A stretch of 64,000 nt of DNA from assembly GCF_002979435.1 (NCBI RefSeq), contig NZ_PCOV01000001.1:186001-250000 (forward strand), in the 5' to 3' direction. Within the stretch, counting starts at the first letter, position 1; every line of letters begins with the position of its first letter. A program made the translations under genes and the position numbers. Shown here in pieces: positions 8,412 to 15,990 of this stretch. The stretch is from Microbacterium sp. MYb66 (GTDB lineage: Bacteria; Actinomycetota; Actinomycetes; Actinomycetales; Microbacteriaceae). The notes beneath the pieces were generated by a model. It saw only the letters and a list, made by a program, of their open reading frames with translations. It ran no database searches and was not told the DNA's origin.

Positions 8412-10318
8412 GCCTTCTCCTCGAAGATCTGCTGCCAGGACTGGGGTGAGACGAGCTCGGGGAGCGCATCGCGGTATTGCTTCTGCAGCTCGGGCCACCG
8501 ACGTCGGAGCTCGGAGTGCAGTCGGACGGTCTCCCGGAGCATGCGACGGTACTGTCGTCGGTCACGGGTGTAGATGTTCTTGCCGGAGCCGTCGGCAGCG
8601 CTCACGAGCAGACTGTCGAAGCCGGGGACGCGCCACCACAGAGCGTCTTCCTTGCCGAACTCGACCTCGGGCTGTGCGAGGTTGTCGGGGCTGGGGCGGT
8701 GGATCCAGTGCTTGACGAGGGTCGAGAGCGTGAACCACCGCAGCCGCATGCCCGTCGGGTTGTCGAGGTCGTTCCTCGACACCGGCTTGTACACCTGCCT
8801 GCCGTTGCGTGAGTGCAGCACCGCAGACGGATCGCGGTGCACGACGACCTCGGGGAACTCGGCGGCGAGGGCGCGGGCGGCGGGCATCGCCGTCGCGAGA
8901 TTCTCCCGCATGTGCGCGGGGCCGGAGAGGACGTCGCGGAGAGCCTGCGCCCGCAGCGCCACCGGGTAGTACTGCATCATCATGAGGTGCTTCAGGTCGA
9001 CGCGCCTGCTGTGCACGAGGAGACGCCCGCCGCGCGGGACGTTCGAGTGCAGGAGGGCGGCGACGATGCGATTGCGGGCATGGAAGTACGCCTGCCAGTC
9101 GATCGTGTCGTCCTTGTTGACCCAGGAGACGTGCCAGAGCGCGACTCCGGGCATGGAGACGGTCGGGAATCCGGATTCACCGGCCCGCAGGCAGAACTCC
9201 GCGTCGTCCCACTTGATGAACGCCGGCAGGGAGAGTCCGACTTCGCGGATGGCGTCGAGCGGGATGAGACACATCCACCAGCCGTTGTAGTCGGCATCCA
9301 TGCGCACGTGCAGGAGCGGCGACTGGCGCAGGTTGGACACGCCGAAGTCGTGCGGCATCTCCTCCTGGTAGAGGTTGCGCCACATGAACGGGCCTTCGTC
9401 GACGACCTCGGCCCAGCCGTGCAGCTTGGGGCGGTCGAGCAGGTCGAACATGTGCCCGCCCACCAGCACGGGAGTGGTCGCGTACTGACCGAAGACGATG
9501 GAGCGGCGCAGCGACTCCGGCTCGAGCCGGACGTCGTCGTCGAGAAGCTGGACGAAGTCGCTCTCCGGGCGCTGCAGAGTCTCGTGCATCGCGCGGGCGA
9601 AACCGCCGGAACCGCCCAGGTTCTCCTGGCGGATGACCTGCAGGGTTTCTCCGAGCTTCTCGGCGACGTCCGGGTAGCCCTCCTGTTCGGAGACGAGCTG
9701 GGAGCCCTGATCGACGAGGAAGATCCGATCGATGAACTCCAGCGCGTCCGGCGACGCCGCCAGGGCGCGCAAGGTCTCCACGCAATAGTCGGGCTTGTTG
9801 TACGTCGTGATGCCGAGCGATGCCTTGCCTGCGCGAGCGGGCTCCTGCTCGGTGGTCCACTCCGCGCCCTCGAGCACGGCGGGCTTCTCGTCGGCGACGA
9901 TGTCGAACCAGATCCATCCGCCGTCGCTGTACTGCGTGAGCTCGAGATCGAACGATGTCGAGGCTTCACCGGTCACTTCGCGCGTGGCGACGCGCTGGCG
10001 GACGCCGGATCCGTTGGAGCGGTAGACGAGGATCGTGGCGGGACCGGTGGTGCGGACGGTGAGGCGAACCTCCCGCACGCTGGTCCAGTGCTGCCAGTAC
10101 GACGCGGGGAAGGCGTTGAAGTAGGTCCCCATCGACACGCGGCGTCCCGCCACGATCCGGGCGCGATGCCGGCCCAGGATGTTGCCCAGGTGCGCGCGGT
10201 TGGAGACGCGGACGGGCTCGTTCTCGATCACGGACCAGGTCTCGGGATCGGCGTAGAGCGGAAGAAGGTCGGGGTCGCGATCAAGTGGGAAGACGACGTT
10301 CTGAAGGACGTGGGCCAC
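8408..10318 (-). CDS. glfT2: Galactan polymerase, GlfT2-like galactofuranosyltransferase
   Basis: This 636-aa protein is nearly the length of mycobacterial GlfT2 (637 aa from memory). An N-terminal beta-rich domain of about 160 residues precedes the GT-A core. The core has GITTYNKPDYC, NLGGSGGFARAM, the metal-binding DDD at residues 260-262 and WDDAEFCLRAGE with D371-D372, the position of the catalytic base in the mycobacterial enzyme. The C-terminal third is helical. It would polymerise UDP-Galf into alternating beta-1,5/1,6 galactan. The GTG at 10318 has a GGAGA element about 8 bases upstream. It is the first gene of a three-gene minus-strand operon. Confidence 0.93.
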   Translation of the reverse strand: MAHVLQNVVFPLDRDPDLLPLYADPETWSVIENEPVRVSNRAHLGNILGRHRARIVAGRRVSMGTYFNAFPASYWQHWTSVREVRLTVRTTGPATILVYRSNGSGVRQRVATREVTGEASTSFDLELTQYSDGGWIWFDIVADEKPAVLEGAEWTTEQEPARAGKASLGITTYNKPDYCVETLRALAASPDALEFIDRIFLVDQGSQLVSEQEGYPDVAEKLGETLQVIRQENLGGSGGFARAMHETLQRPESDFVQLLDDDVRLEPESLRRSIVFGQYATTPVLVGGHMFDLLDRPKLHGWAEVVDEGPFMWRNLYQEEMPHDFGVSNLRQSPLLHVRMDADYNGWWMCLIPLDAIREVGLSLPAFIKWDDAEFCLRAGESGFPTVSMPGVALWHVSWVNKDDTIDWQAYFHARNRIVAALLHSNVPRGGRLLVHSRRVDLKHLMMMQYYPVALRAQALRDVLSGPAHMRENLATAMPAARALAAEFPEVVVHRDPSAVLHSRNGRQVYKPVSRNDLDNPTGMRLRWFTLSTLVKHWIHRPSPDNLAQPEVEFGKEDALWWRVPGFDSLLVSAADGSGKNIYTRDRRQYRRMLRETVRLHSELRRRWPELQKQYRDALPELVSPQSWQQIFEEKA

Positions 10319-10389
10319 TGGGAGGTTCTCCGATGTTGGTGCCGCAGACCGCTGTCGCGGGACAGCGCGGGACTCGACGAGCAGTGAGT

Positions 10390-10395
10390 AGCCTA
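10390..10395 (-). promoter_or_regulatory. -10 box (TAGGCT) of the glfT2 operon
   Basis: TAGGCT on the minus strand about 72 bases before the glfT2 GTG leaves a leader of about 65 bases, consistent with the visible ribosome site. It lies in the 148-base divergent region shared with galE. Confidence 0.4.
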
Positions 10396-10453
10396 CCGTC
10401 CGTCACCTCAGGATCTGCGGAGAGCCTCCCTCCGGATGCTCAGCCGGACTGGC

Positions 10454-10459
10454 TAGACT
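10454..10459 (+). promoter_or_regulatory. -10 box (TAGACT) of galE
   Basis: TAGACT ends 7 bases before the ATG at 10467, and no ribosome site is present between them. Confidence 0.55.
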
Positions 10460-10466
10460 GACCGCG

Positions 10467-11456
10467 ATGAAGGTACTGATCACCGGCGGCGCCGGCTACA
10501 TTGGGTCAACCGTTGCGACGGCGTGCATCGAGGCCGGTATCGAGGTGGTCATCCTCGACGATCTCTCCAAGGGTCTCCGCGAGTTCGGAGAGGGGCGCGC
10601 GCTCTACGTCGGCGACATCTCCGACGGTGCCGTCCTCGACCGTCTGCTCGCCGATCATCCCGACATCGATGCCGTGATCCATTGCGCCGCGCGTGTCGTC
10701 GTCCCGGAATCCGTCGCCGACCCGCTCGGGTACTACGACGCCAACGTGGGCAAGACGATCGTCCTGCTCCAGCGTCTGCGCGACGCCGGCATTCCGCGGA
10801 TCGTCTTCAGTTCCTCGGCATCCGTCTACGAGGGCGAGACGGGCGACGGCGTCGACGAGAGCGGTGTGCTCGCGCCCGCCAGTCCCTACGCGACGACGAA
10901 GGCGATGGTCGAGCAGATCCTGAACGACGCCGCTGCCGCGGGAGACTTCCGCGCCATCGCGCTCCGCTACTTCAACCCGATCGGCGCCGACCCGCAGCTG
11001 CGCACCGGGCTGCAGAACCCGCGGCCGTCGCACGCGCTGGGCAAGATCATGCAGGCGCGCGCGAACGGCGAGCCTTTCACGATCACGGGCACCGACTGGT
11101 CGACGCGTGACGGCTCCGGCCTCCGCGACTACGTCCATGTCTGGGATCTCGCCCTCGCGCACGTCGCCGCCGTGCAGAGGTTCGACGAGGTCGCCACGCA
11201 CGAAGACCCCTACCAGGTGATCAACCTCGGCACGGGCGACGGAGTGACCGTCCGCGAGCTCGTGCAGGCTTTCGAGCGGGTGACCGGTGAACCGCTCCCC
11301 GTGGCGGAGACCGGACGCCGCCCCGGAGACCAGGCCGGCGCCTACGCGATCGTCGACCGCGCTGCCGCGGTGCTCGAGTGGCGCGCCGAGCGCTCGGTGG
11401 ACGACGGCGTGCGCGACGCGCTCGCCTGGTCGGAGAAGCTGCGTTCGCTGCGTTGA
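10467..11456 (+). CDS. galE: UDP-glucose 4-epimerase
   Basis: This 329-aa extended short-chain dehydrogenase/reductase has the NAD-binding GGAGYIGST motif at residues 7-15, the SSSASVYEG strand and the catalytic Tyr141/Lys145 pair in SPYATTK. RYFNPIGAD and GDGVTVREL are further GalE signatures. It interconverts UDP-glucose and UDP-galactose, so it supplies the UDP-galactopyranose that Glf converts to UDP-Galf. It is divergent from glfT2 and convergent with the O-antigen-ligase pair. Confidence 0.95.
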   Translation: MKVLITGGAGYIGSTVATACIEAGIEVVILDDLSKGLREFGEGRALYVGDISDGAVLDRLLADHPDIDAVIHCAARVVVPESVADPLGYYDANVGKTIVLLQRLRDAGIPRIVFSSSASVYEGETGDGVDESGVLAPASPYATTKAMVEQILNDAAAAGDFRAIALRYFNPIGADPQLRTGLQNPRPSHALGKIMQARANGEPFTITGTDWSTRDGSGLRDYVHVWDLALAHVAAVQRFDEVATHEDPYQVINLGTGDGVTVRELVQAFERVTGEPLPVAETGRRPGDQAGAYAIVDRAAAVLEWRAERSVDDGVRDALAWSEKLRSLR

Positions 11457-11494
11457 GATGAGTGCGCGGGAACGCGCGCTCGCCGTCTGTCCAC

Positions 11495-12793
11495 CTACTC
11501 CTGCGGACGCAGGGTCGGGATCGCACCCGTGTGCGCCGCGTCGATGTTCTCGCGCCAGGAACGCGACTGCCCCGCACGCAGCGCGCACAGCACCAGCATG
11601 AACCACCCGGCGCCGACGAGCGTGAAGCTCTCGAACATCGAGTCGACGGCCAGAGTGACCAGCGTGATCGGGGTCCAGGCGTAGACGACCGATCGGCGCG
11701 CGCTGGCGACGAGCCACGACCGGATCAGGGCCACGTCGCCCAGCAGCAGGAACAGCACCAGCCCTGCGGCGCCGAGCTGGAGCAGCACGTCGAAGAAAGC
11801 GTTCAGCGCGCTCTGATGATGATCGCCGAGCAGGAAGTTGATGTAGGTGAAGGGGTACTCGCCGCGGGCCCAGTCGCCGAACCAGCCCCAGCCCTGGATC
11901 AACTTGGTCGGCACGAAGTCGAGGATCGTGTTCCAGAGCGTCGCACGGATCGAGAAGTCGGATCCGGCGTCGAGCAGCGCGATGATCTGGTGACGGAGCG
12001 CGAACGCGATCGTGAGTGCGAGCGCGACCAGGATGCCGAGCGTCCACTGGACGAGCGTGCGTCGTGCCGGTGAGGTGTGTCGAACGATGGTGAGGGCGAC
12101 CGTCACGATGCCGACGGCGACGGCGAGGACGAGCACGGTCGGTGAGGCGGACAGGAACGCCAAGGCCGTCGCCAGTCCGATCGAGCCCACCGCGAGCGGT
12201 GCGTTCACGGACTGCGTGCGCCACTCGATCACGAAAGTGATGAGCGCGATCACCGCGATGAAGCCGAGCATGTTGCGGCTGCCGAACAGGCCCTGGATCG
12301 GACCACCAGCCGCGAGGTCGCCCTGGATCGAGAGGAATGTGAACGGCACATCGAGCAGGATGCCGGACAGGATCTCCATTCCGAGGGACGCAGCCAGGAG
12401 CACGCGTAAGGTGTCGCCGATCGCCCGCACGGTCTGGAGCGTGTCACGGATGTGGCCGATGGTGATGGCCAGGAACGCGTATCCGAACAGCGACATCCAG
12501 CCGAACAGGGTGTCGGAGCGGTCGGTCGTCCAGACCACGCTCACGAGGGCCCAGGCGAGGAACGCGAGCAGGGAGGAGGGAGCGATCCGCAGCAGGGACA
12601 GCTCGTCGCGGCGCACCCAGAGGATCGCCGCCCCCAGCAGGCACAGCACCGTGATGATGGACGACAGGGTGACGGGCGAGGTCATCCGTTCGATGGCGTA
12701 GGAGCCGAAGACCGCGGTGAGTGCGGCCAGCGTGAACGCACGGGCGAGCTCCACCGAGGCGAGCAGCCCGACCAGCGGACGAGCCGAGGTCAC
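11495..12793 (-). CDS. O-antigen ligase/polymerase family membrane protein (second of a tandem pair)
   Basis: This 432-aa protein has about ten hydrophobic helices and the Wzy_C/WaaL-type periplasmic loop. That loop contains RATLWNTILDFVP, the GWGWFGDW turn and HHQSALNAFFDVLLQLG, where the His of this family is expected. The GTG at 12793 overlaps the TGA of the upstream paralogue as GTGA; a much longer in-frame extension upstream lies inside that paralogue and is rejected. It probably transfers or polymerises a lipid-linked glycan on the outer face of the membrane. Which of the two proteins ligates and which polymerises cannot be told. Confidence 0.82.
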   Translation of the reverse strand: MTSARPLVGLLASVELARAFTLAALTAVFGSYAIERMTSPVTLSSIITVLCLLGAAILWVRRDELSLLRIAPSSLLAFLAWALVSVVWTTDRSDTLFGWMSLFGYAFLAITIGHIRDTLQTVRAIGDTLRVLLAASLGMEILSGILLDVPFTFLSIQGDLAAGGPIQGLFGSRNMLGFIAVIALITFVIEWRTQSVNAPLAVGSIGLATALAFLSASPTVLVLAVAVGIVTVALTIVRHTSPARRTLVQWTLGILVALALTIAFALRHQIIALLDAGSDFSIRATLWNTILDFVPTKLIQGWGWFGDWARGEYPFTYINFLLGDHHQSALNAFFDVLLQLGAAGLVLFLLLGDVALIRSWLVASARRSVVYAWTPITLVTLAVDSMFESFTLVGAGWFMLVLCALRAGQSRSWRENIDAAHTGAIPTLRPQE

Positions 12794-14205
12794 GGCACCC
12801 GCCGTTGCCGTGCGCCGCGCTCGAACACGAGGTCGCGTTCCCCCACGCCGACCAGCGGCACCGACTTGAGCTTGAACGACAGCAGCACCAGGAGCATCCA
12901 GCCCCACAGCATGATCGGCGTCGACTCGGAGAGTCCCTGCACGAGGAGGACGATCGTGAACAGGCTGGGAAGCAGCGTCAGCGGCGAGAACGGCCGCTCG
13001 GCGTCGAGGTCCCACCGCGGGCGGTCGATGGCGAAGAACCAGGACCGCCACAGCAGGCTGACGTAGGCCACGGCCATCAGGATGACGCCGAGCACCCCAA
13101 GCTGGAGCAGCACGTCGAGCCACATGTTGTGCGCATGGAAGACGGTGATGCCGTGGTCGGTGATCCAATGGTCGAACGCGGGATCCGTGGGGATCCACGG
13201 GCTGGAGAAGCCGTTGCCGAACAGCGGGTGCTCGCCCGCGCGCTTGAGGACCTCGCTCCAGATCTTGTCCGAGCGGCCGGTCAGGTCGGTGCTGCGGCCG
13301 AGAAGGGTGAGCAGGGGTTCGCGGAGGAGCCAGACGGCGGTCGCTGCGACGACGGTGCCACCGATCGCGACCACATAGATCCGCGTCCGCGCGCCGGGCG
13401 TGCGGGCCCGTCGCATCAGCAGCGCGACGGCGAGGACGACGGCGACCGCGGCCGCGCAGGCGAGGGCGGTGGCGGATGCCGTGCGGAACAGGAAGTAGGC
13501 GGCGAGCAGCATCCACATCGCGAGGGTCGTGCGCCAGCGTGCCCGCGCCGCGAAGAGCACACCGAAGGTGATGATCGCGAAGAGCGAGATGATCGCCAGC
13601 AGGTTGGCGTTCCCGACGATGCCCTGGATGCGCCCGCCGTCGAACAGGTTGTCGCGGACCCAGTACCACTGCGGGTCGAGCTTCCCGTCGGGGAATGTCT
13701 GGAAGTTCGGCAGGAGAGGCCCGTGCAGCACCAGGGAGACCCAGAGCTCGATCGCCAGTGAGAGTCCGAGGATCCATTTGAAGGCGGAGGACAGCGCCCG
13801 CACGATCTCGTGCCACGTGAGCACGTGCGCGATGAAGAGGCCGTTCACCGTCACGGCGGCGAGCAGGGCCCAGGTGAGCAGCGTCGGTCCGCGCCACTGG
13901 GACCAGGCGACGGAGACGAGCGCGAGTGTCGTGTATCCGAGCGCGGTCCACGGCAGACGTCGCCAGCGGAACGGCTGCGGACGGTTGCGTGCGAGCATCG
14001 GGATCCCGATACCGAGCGTCGCGAGTGTGAAGACGGCGAGCGTGACTCCGGCACCGTTGATGCCGAGAAGGTTGTACACCGCGGAGTGGGCGAACGTGAT
14101 GATGAGCACCACGATCACGTAGCCGCGCAGCAGCAGATGCCCCGTCGACTCGCGCTCCGGCGCGGTGGGCGGGGCAGCCACCGGATGCTTCGTGTACTGG
14201 GCCAT
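12790..14205 (-). CDS. O-antigen ligase/polymerase family membrane protein (first of a tandem pair)
   Basis: This 471-aa polytopic protein shows the ligase-type loop KIWSEVLKRAGEHPLFGNGF followed by FHAHNMWLDVLLQLGVLG, aligning with RATLWNT...HHQSALN in its downstream neighbour, so the two are probably paralogues. A hydrophilic N terminus of about 25 residues precedes the first helix. Its gene is first in the pair and starts 7 bases after a TAGCCT box. With wecB/wecC, glf and the exporter nearby, joining or polymerising a surface glycan is the likely role; the acceptor is unknown. Confidence 0.82.
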   Translation of the reverse strand: MAQYTKHPVAAPPTAPERESTGHLLLRGYVIVVLIITFAHSAVYNLLGINGAGVTLAVFTLATLGIGIPMLARNRPQPFRWRRLPWTALGYTTLALVSVAWSQWRGPTLLTWALLAAVTVNGLFIAHVLTWHEIVRALSSAFKWILGLSLAIELWVSLVLHGPLLPNFQTFPDGKLDPQWYWVRDNLFDGGRIQGIVGNANLLAIISLFAIITFGVLFAARARWRTTLAMWMLLAAYFLFRTASATALACAAAVAVVLAVALLMRRARTPGARTRIYVVAIGGTVVAATAVWLLREPLLTLLGRSTDLTGRSDKIWSEVLKRAGEHPLFGNGFSSPWIPTDPAFDHWITDHGITVFHAHNMWLDVLLQLGVLGVILMAVAYVSLLWRSWFFAIDRPRWDLDAERPFSPLTLLPSLFTIVLLVQGLSESTPIMLWGWMLLVLLSFKLKSVPLVGVGERDLVFERGARQRRVP

Positions 14206-14212
14206 CGCGTTC

Positions 14213-14218
14213 AGGCTA
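14213..14218 (-). promoter_or_regulatory. -10 box (TAGCCT) of the O-antigen-ligase pair
   Basis: The minus-strand TAGCCT ends 7 bases before the ATG at 14205. The opposing manA box at 14262 lies only 43 bases away, so the two divergent promoters are packed into 68 bases. Confidence 0.5.
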
Positions 14219-14261
14219 CCGCGCCGGGCTCGGAGCGTCCCTGAACGCCGCAGCGCGGCTC

Positions 14262-14267
14262 TACGCT
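14262..14267 (+). promoter_or_regulatory. -10 box (TACGCT) of manA
   Basis: TACGCT with 6 bases to the ATG at 14274; no ribosome site intervenes. Confidence 0.55.
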
Positions 14268-14273
14268 GGTGGC

Positions 14274-15401
14274 ATGCTGCTGAGCCTCACGAACACGCCC
14301 CGCGACTATGCCTGGGGATCCGACTCGCTTCTCGCCGAACTGGAAGGGCGCATCCCGACCGGGGCCCCCGAGGCGGAGGTCTGGTTCGGAGACCACCCGG
14401 GAGACCCCGCCGACGTGGCCGGCGGCGGCACCCTCGATCAGATCACCGGCGGCACGCTCCCGTACCTCCTCAAACTGCTGGCCGCCGGCCGGCCGTTGTC
14501 GATCCAGGTGCATCCGACGATCGAGCAGGCGCGCGCGGGCTGGGCGCGGGAGAGCGGACTCGCGGCCGACGATCCGCAGCGCAACTACCGGGACGACAAC
14601 CACAAGCCCGAACTTCTCGTGGCTCTCAGCGAGCGGTTCGAGTCGTTGAGCGGGCTGCGTCCTGTCGCCGACACCCTCGAGCTCCTCGGCCTGCTCGACG
14701 ACAGCGACGGCGTCGTGCAGTTGCGCGAGCGCCTGAGCGGTGAGGGTGATGCCCTGCGCGCGGTGATCGGCTGGGTGCTCGGCGGAACGGCGCAACGCGA
14801 GGTCGACGAGATCATCGCCGCGGTCGTGGCGGCCTCCGCGAAGACGGACGCGGGGGAGTGGGGCACGACGCTCCGCGCGATCGCCGGCGTGGCCGAGACG
14901 TACCCCGGCGACCCCGGAGTCGTCGTCGCCCTGCTCATGAACCATGTCGTGCTGACTCGCGGGGAAGGAGTGTTCCTGCGCGCGGGCCTGCTCCACGCGT
15001 ATCTCTCCGGACTCGGCGTCGAGATCATGGCGGCGAGCGACAACGTGCTGCGTGGCGGACTCACCCCCAAGCGCATCGACGTCCCCGAACTCCTCGCCAT
15101 CCTCGACACCACGCCGGGCGAGGTCCCGGTGCTGCGCGGTTCGGACGACGGCGCGGTCACGCCTTACCCCGTTCCCGCGCCTGACTTCGCGCTCGAGAGA
15201 GTCGTCGTCGACGGCACTCCGGTCACGCTCGAGGTGACCGGCCCCACGATGGTGCTCGCGACCGCCGGAGCCGTCGCCGTCACGGCGGCGGACGGCGAGG
15301 AGCTCGCCCTCGCGGTCGGTACCGTGGCGTTCGCGGCGGACGAGAAGGCGGTCACCGTGTCAGGCAGGGGAGAGGTCTTCGTCGCTCATCCGGGGCGCTG
15401 A
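14274..15401 (+). CDS. manA: Mannose-6-phosphate isomerase, class I
   Basis: This 375-aa cupin-fold zinc enzyme interconverts fructose-6-phosphate and mannose-6-phosphate, the entry to GDP-mannose for mannolipids and glycoproteins. Zinc ligands are visible in order: Gln and His of LSIQVHPT, Glu of NHKPELL and His of AGLLHAYL. The family-typical GVEIMAASDNVLRGGLTPKRID precedes the C-terminal domain. In mycobacteria manA lies close to whiB2, as here, although manB and the F420 genes found between them there are absent from this window. Confidence 0.95.
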   Translation: MLLSLTNTPRDYAWGSDSLLAELEGRIPTGAPEAEVWFGDHPGDPADVAGGGTLDQITGGTLPYLLKLLAAGRPLSIQVHPTIEQARAGWARESGLAADDPQRNYRDDNHKPELLVALSERFESLSGLRPVADTLELLGLLDDSDGVVQLRERLSGEGDALRAVIGWVLGGTAQREVDEIIAAVVAASAKTDAGEWGTTLRAIAGVAETYPGDPGVVVALLMNHVVLTRGEGVFLRAGLLHAYLSGLGVEIMAASDNVLRGGLTPKRIDVPELLAILDTTPGEVPVLRGSDDGAVTPYPVPAPDFALERVVVDGTPVTLEVTGPTMVLATAGAVAVTAADGEELALAVGTVAFAADEKAVTVSGRGEVFVAHPGR

Positions 15402-15447
15402 CGCTCTGATGTGCACGCCGCATCGCGACACGCCGATGAGTCTCCAA

Positions 15448-15474
15448 AAACCTTCAAGAGTCGCTTGAGGGTTT
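15448..15474. promoter_or_regulatory. Inverted repeat upstream of the whiB2 promoter, candidate operator
   Basis: Arms AAACCTTCAAG (15448-15458) and CTTGAGGGTTT (15464-15474) are separated by 5 bases and match except at one position. The repeat ends 12 bases before the -35 box, a common place for an activator or repressor. It is AT-rich and lacks a T-tract, so a terminator for manA is less likely. Confidence 0.45.
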
Positions 15475-15486
15475 ACCATCCGCGAC

Positions 15487-15515
15487 TTGACCGGAGCGAA
15501 TGACACGGGTGTAAT
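15487..15515 (+). promoter_or_regulatory. Housekeeping-type promoter of whiB2
   Basis: TTGACC (15487-15492), a 17-base spacer and TGTAAT (15510-15515) form a near-consensus -35/-10 pair, the best in the window. The predicted transcript start is about 15522, inside the upstream candidate ATG at 15521, so translation must use the later ATG at 15566. A GACAC pentamer, the core reported for WhiA in Streptomyces, lies between the boxes at 15502-15506 but is too short to rely on. Confidence 0.7.
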
Positions 15516-15565
15516 TAGTCATGAGCACGGCCCGCCGGGGGGCGGAGACAGGGTTGGAGATCGAG

Positions 15566-15886
15566 ATGACGGGTTACCGTTCCGACGTACCGGAGAACTG
15601 GTTCGTCGATCCGATCAACCTCGGAGTTCCCGGGGTGCGGCGCACGGACGCCACCGACGACGACAACGCCCTCTCCTGGCAGAGCGACGCGCTCTGCTCG
15701 CAGACGGACCCCGAGGCGTTCTTCCCCGAAAAGGGCGGATCGACGCGGGATGCCAAGCGGATCTGCACATCGTGCGACGTGCGCGGCGAATGCCTCGAAT
15801 ACGCGCTCAACAATGACGAGCGCTTCGGCATCTGGGGCGGACTCTCCGAGCGCGAGCGCCGCAAGCTCAAGCGTCGCGCGAGCTGA
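15566..15886 (+). CDS. whiB2: WhiB-family iron-sulfur transcription factor, WhiB2/WhmD type
   Basis: This 106-aa protein has the four cluster-ligand cysteines at 44, 67, 70 and 76 (CxxC between 67 and 70), the FGIWGG turn and a basic C-terminal tail RERRKLKRRAS for DNA contact. The CSQTDPEAFFPEKGGST segment is typical of the WhiB2/WhmD branch, which controls septation genes and, in Streptomyces, works with WhiA on sporulation septation. ATG 15566 is chosen over ATG 15521 because a GGAG site precedes it and the predicted transcript begins at 15522. The protein binds a 4Fe-4S cluster that responds to nitric oxide or oxygen. Confidence 0.93.
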   Translation: MTGYRSDVPENWFVDPINLGVPGVRRTDATDDDNALSWQSDALCSQTDPEAFFPEKGGSTRDAKRICTSCDVRGECLEYALNNDERFGIWGGLSERERRKLKRRAS

Positions 15887-15975
15887 GTCGAACGCGATCG
15901 CGCTGAGCGCCCCGCGAGCCGCATGGCTTCGCAGGCGCGCCGCATCCACTGCTCCAGGGCGGACCGTCGCGCGCA

Positions 15976-15981
15976 TAGGCT
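15976..15981 (+). promoter_or_regulatory. -10 box (TAGGCT) of the large glycosyltransferase
   Basis: TAGGCT lies 9 bases before the ATG at 15991, so the leader is at most 2 or 3 bases. Confidence 0.5.
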
Positions 15982-15990
15982 GACGACGTC

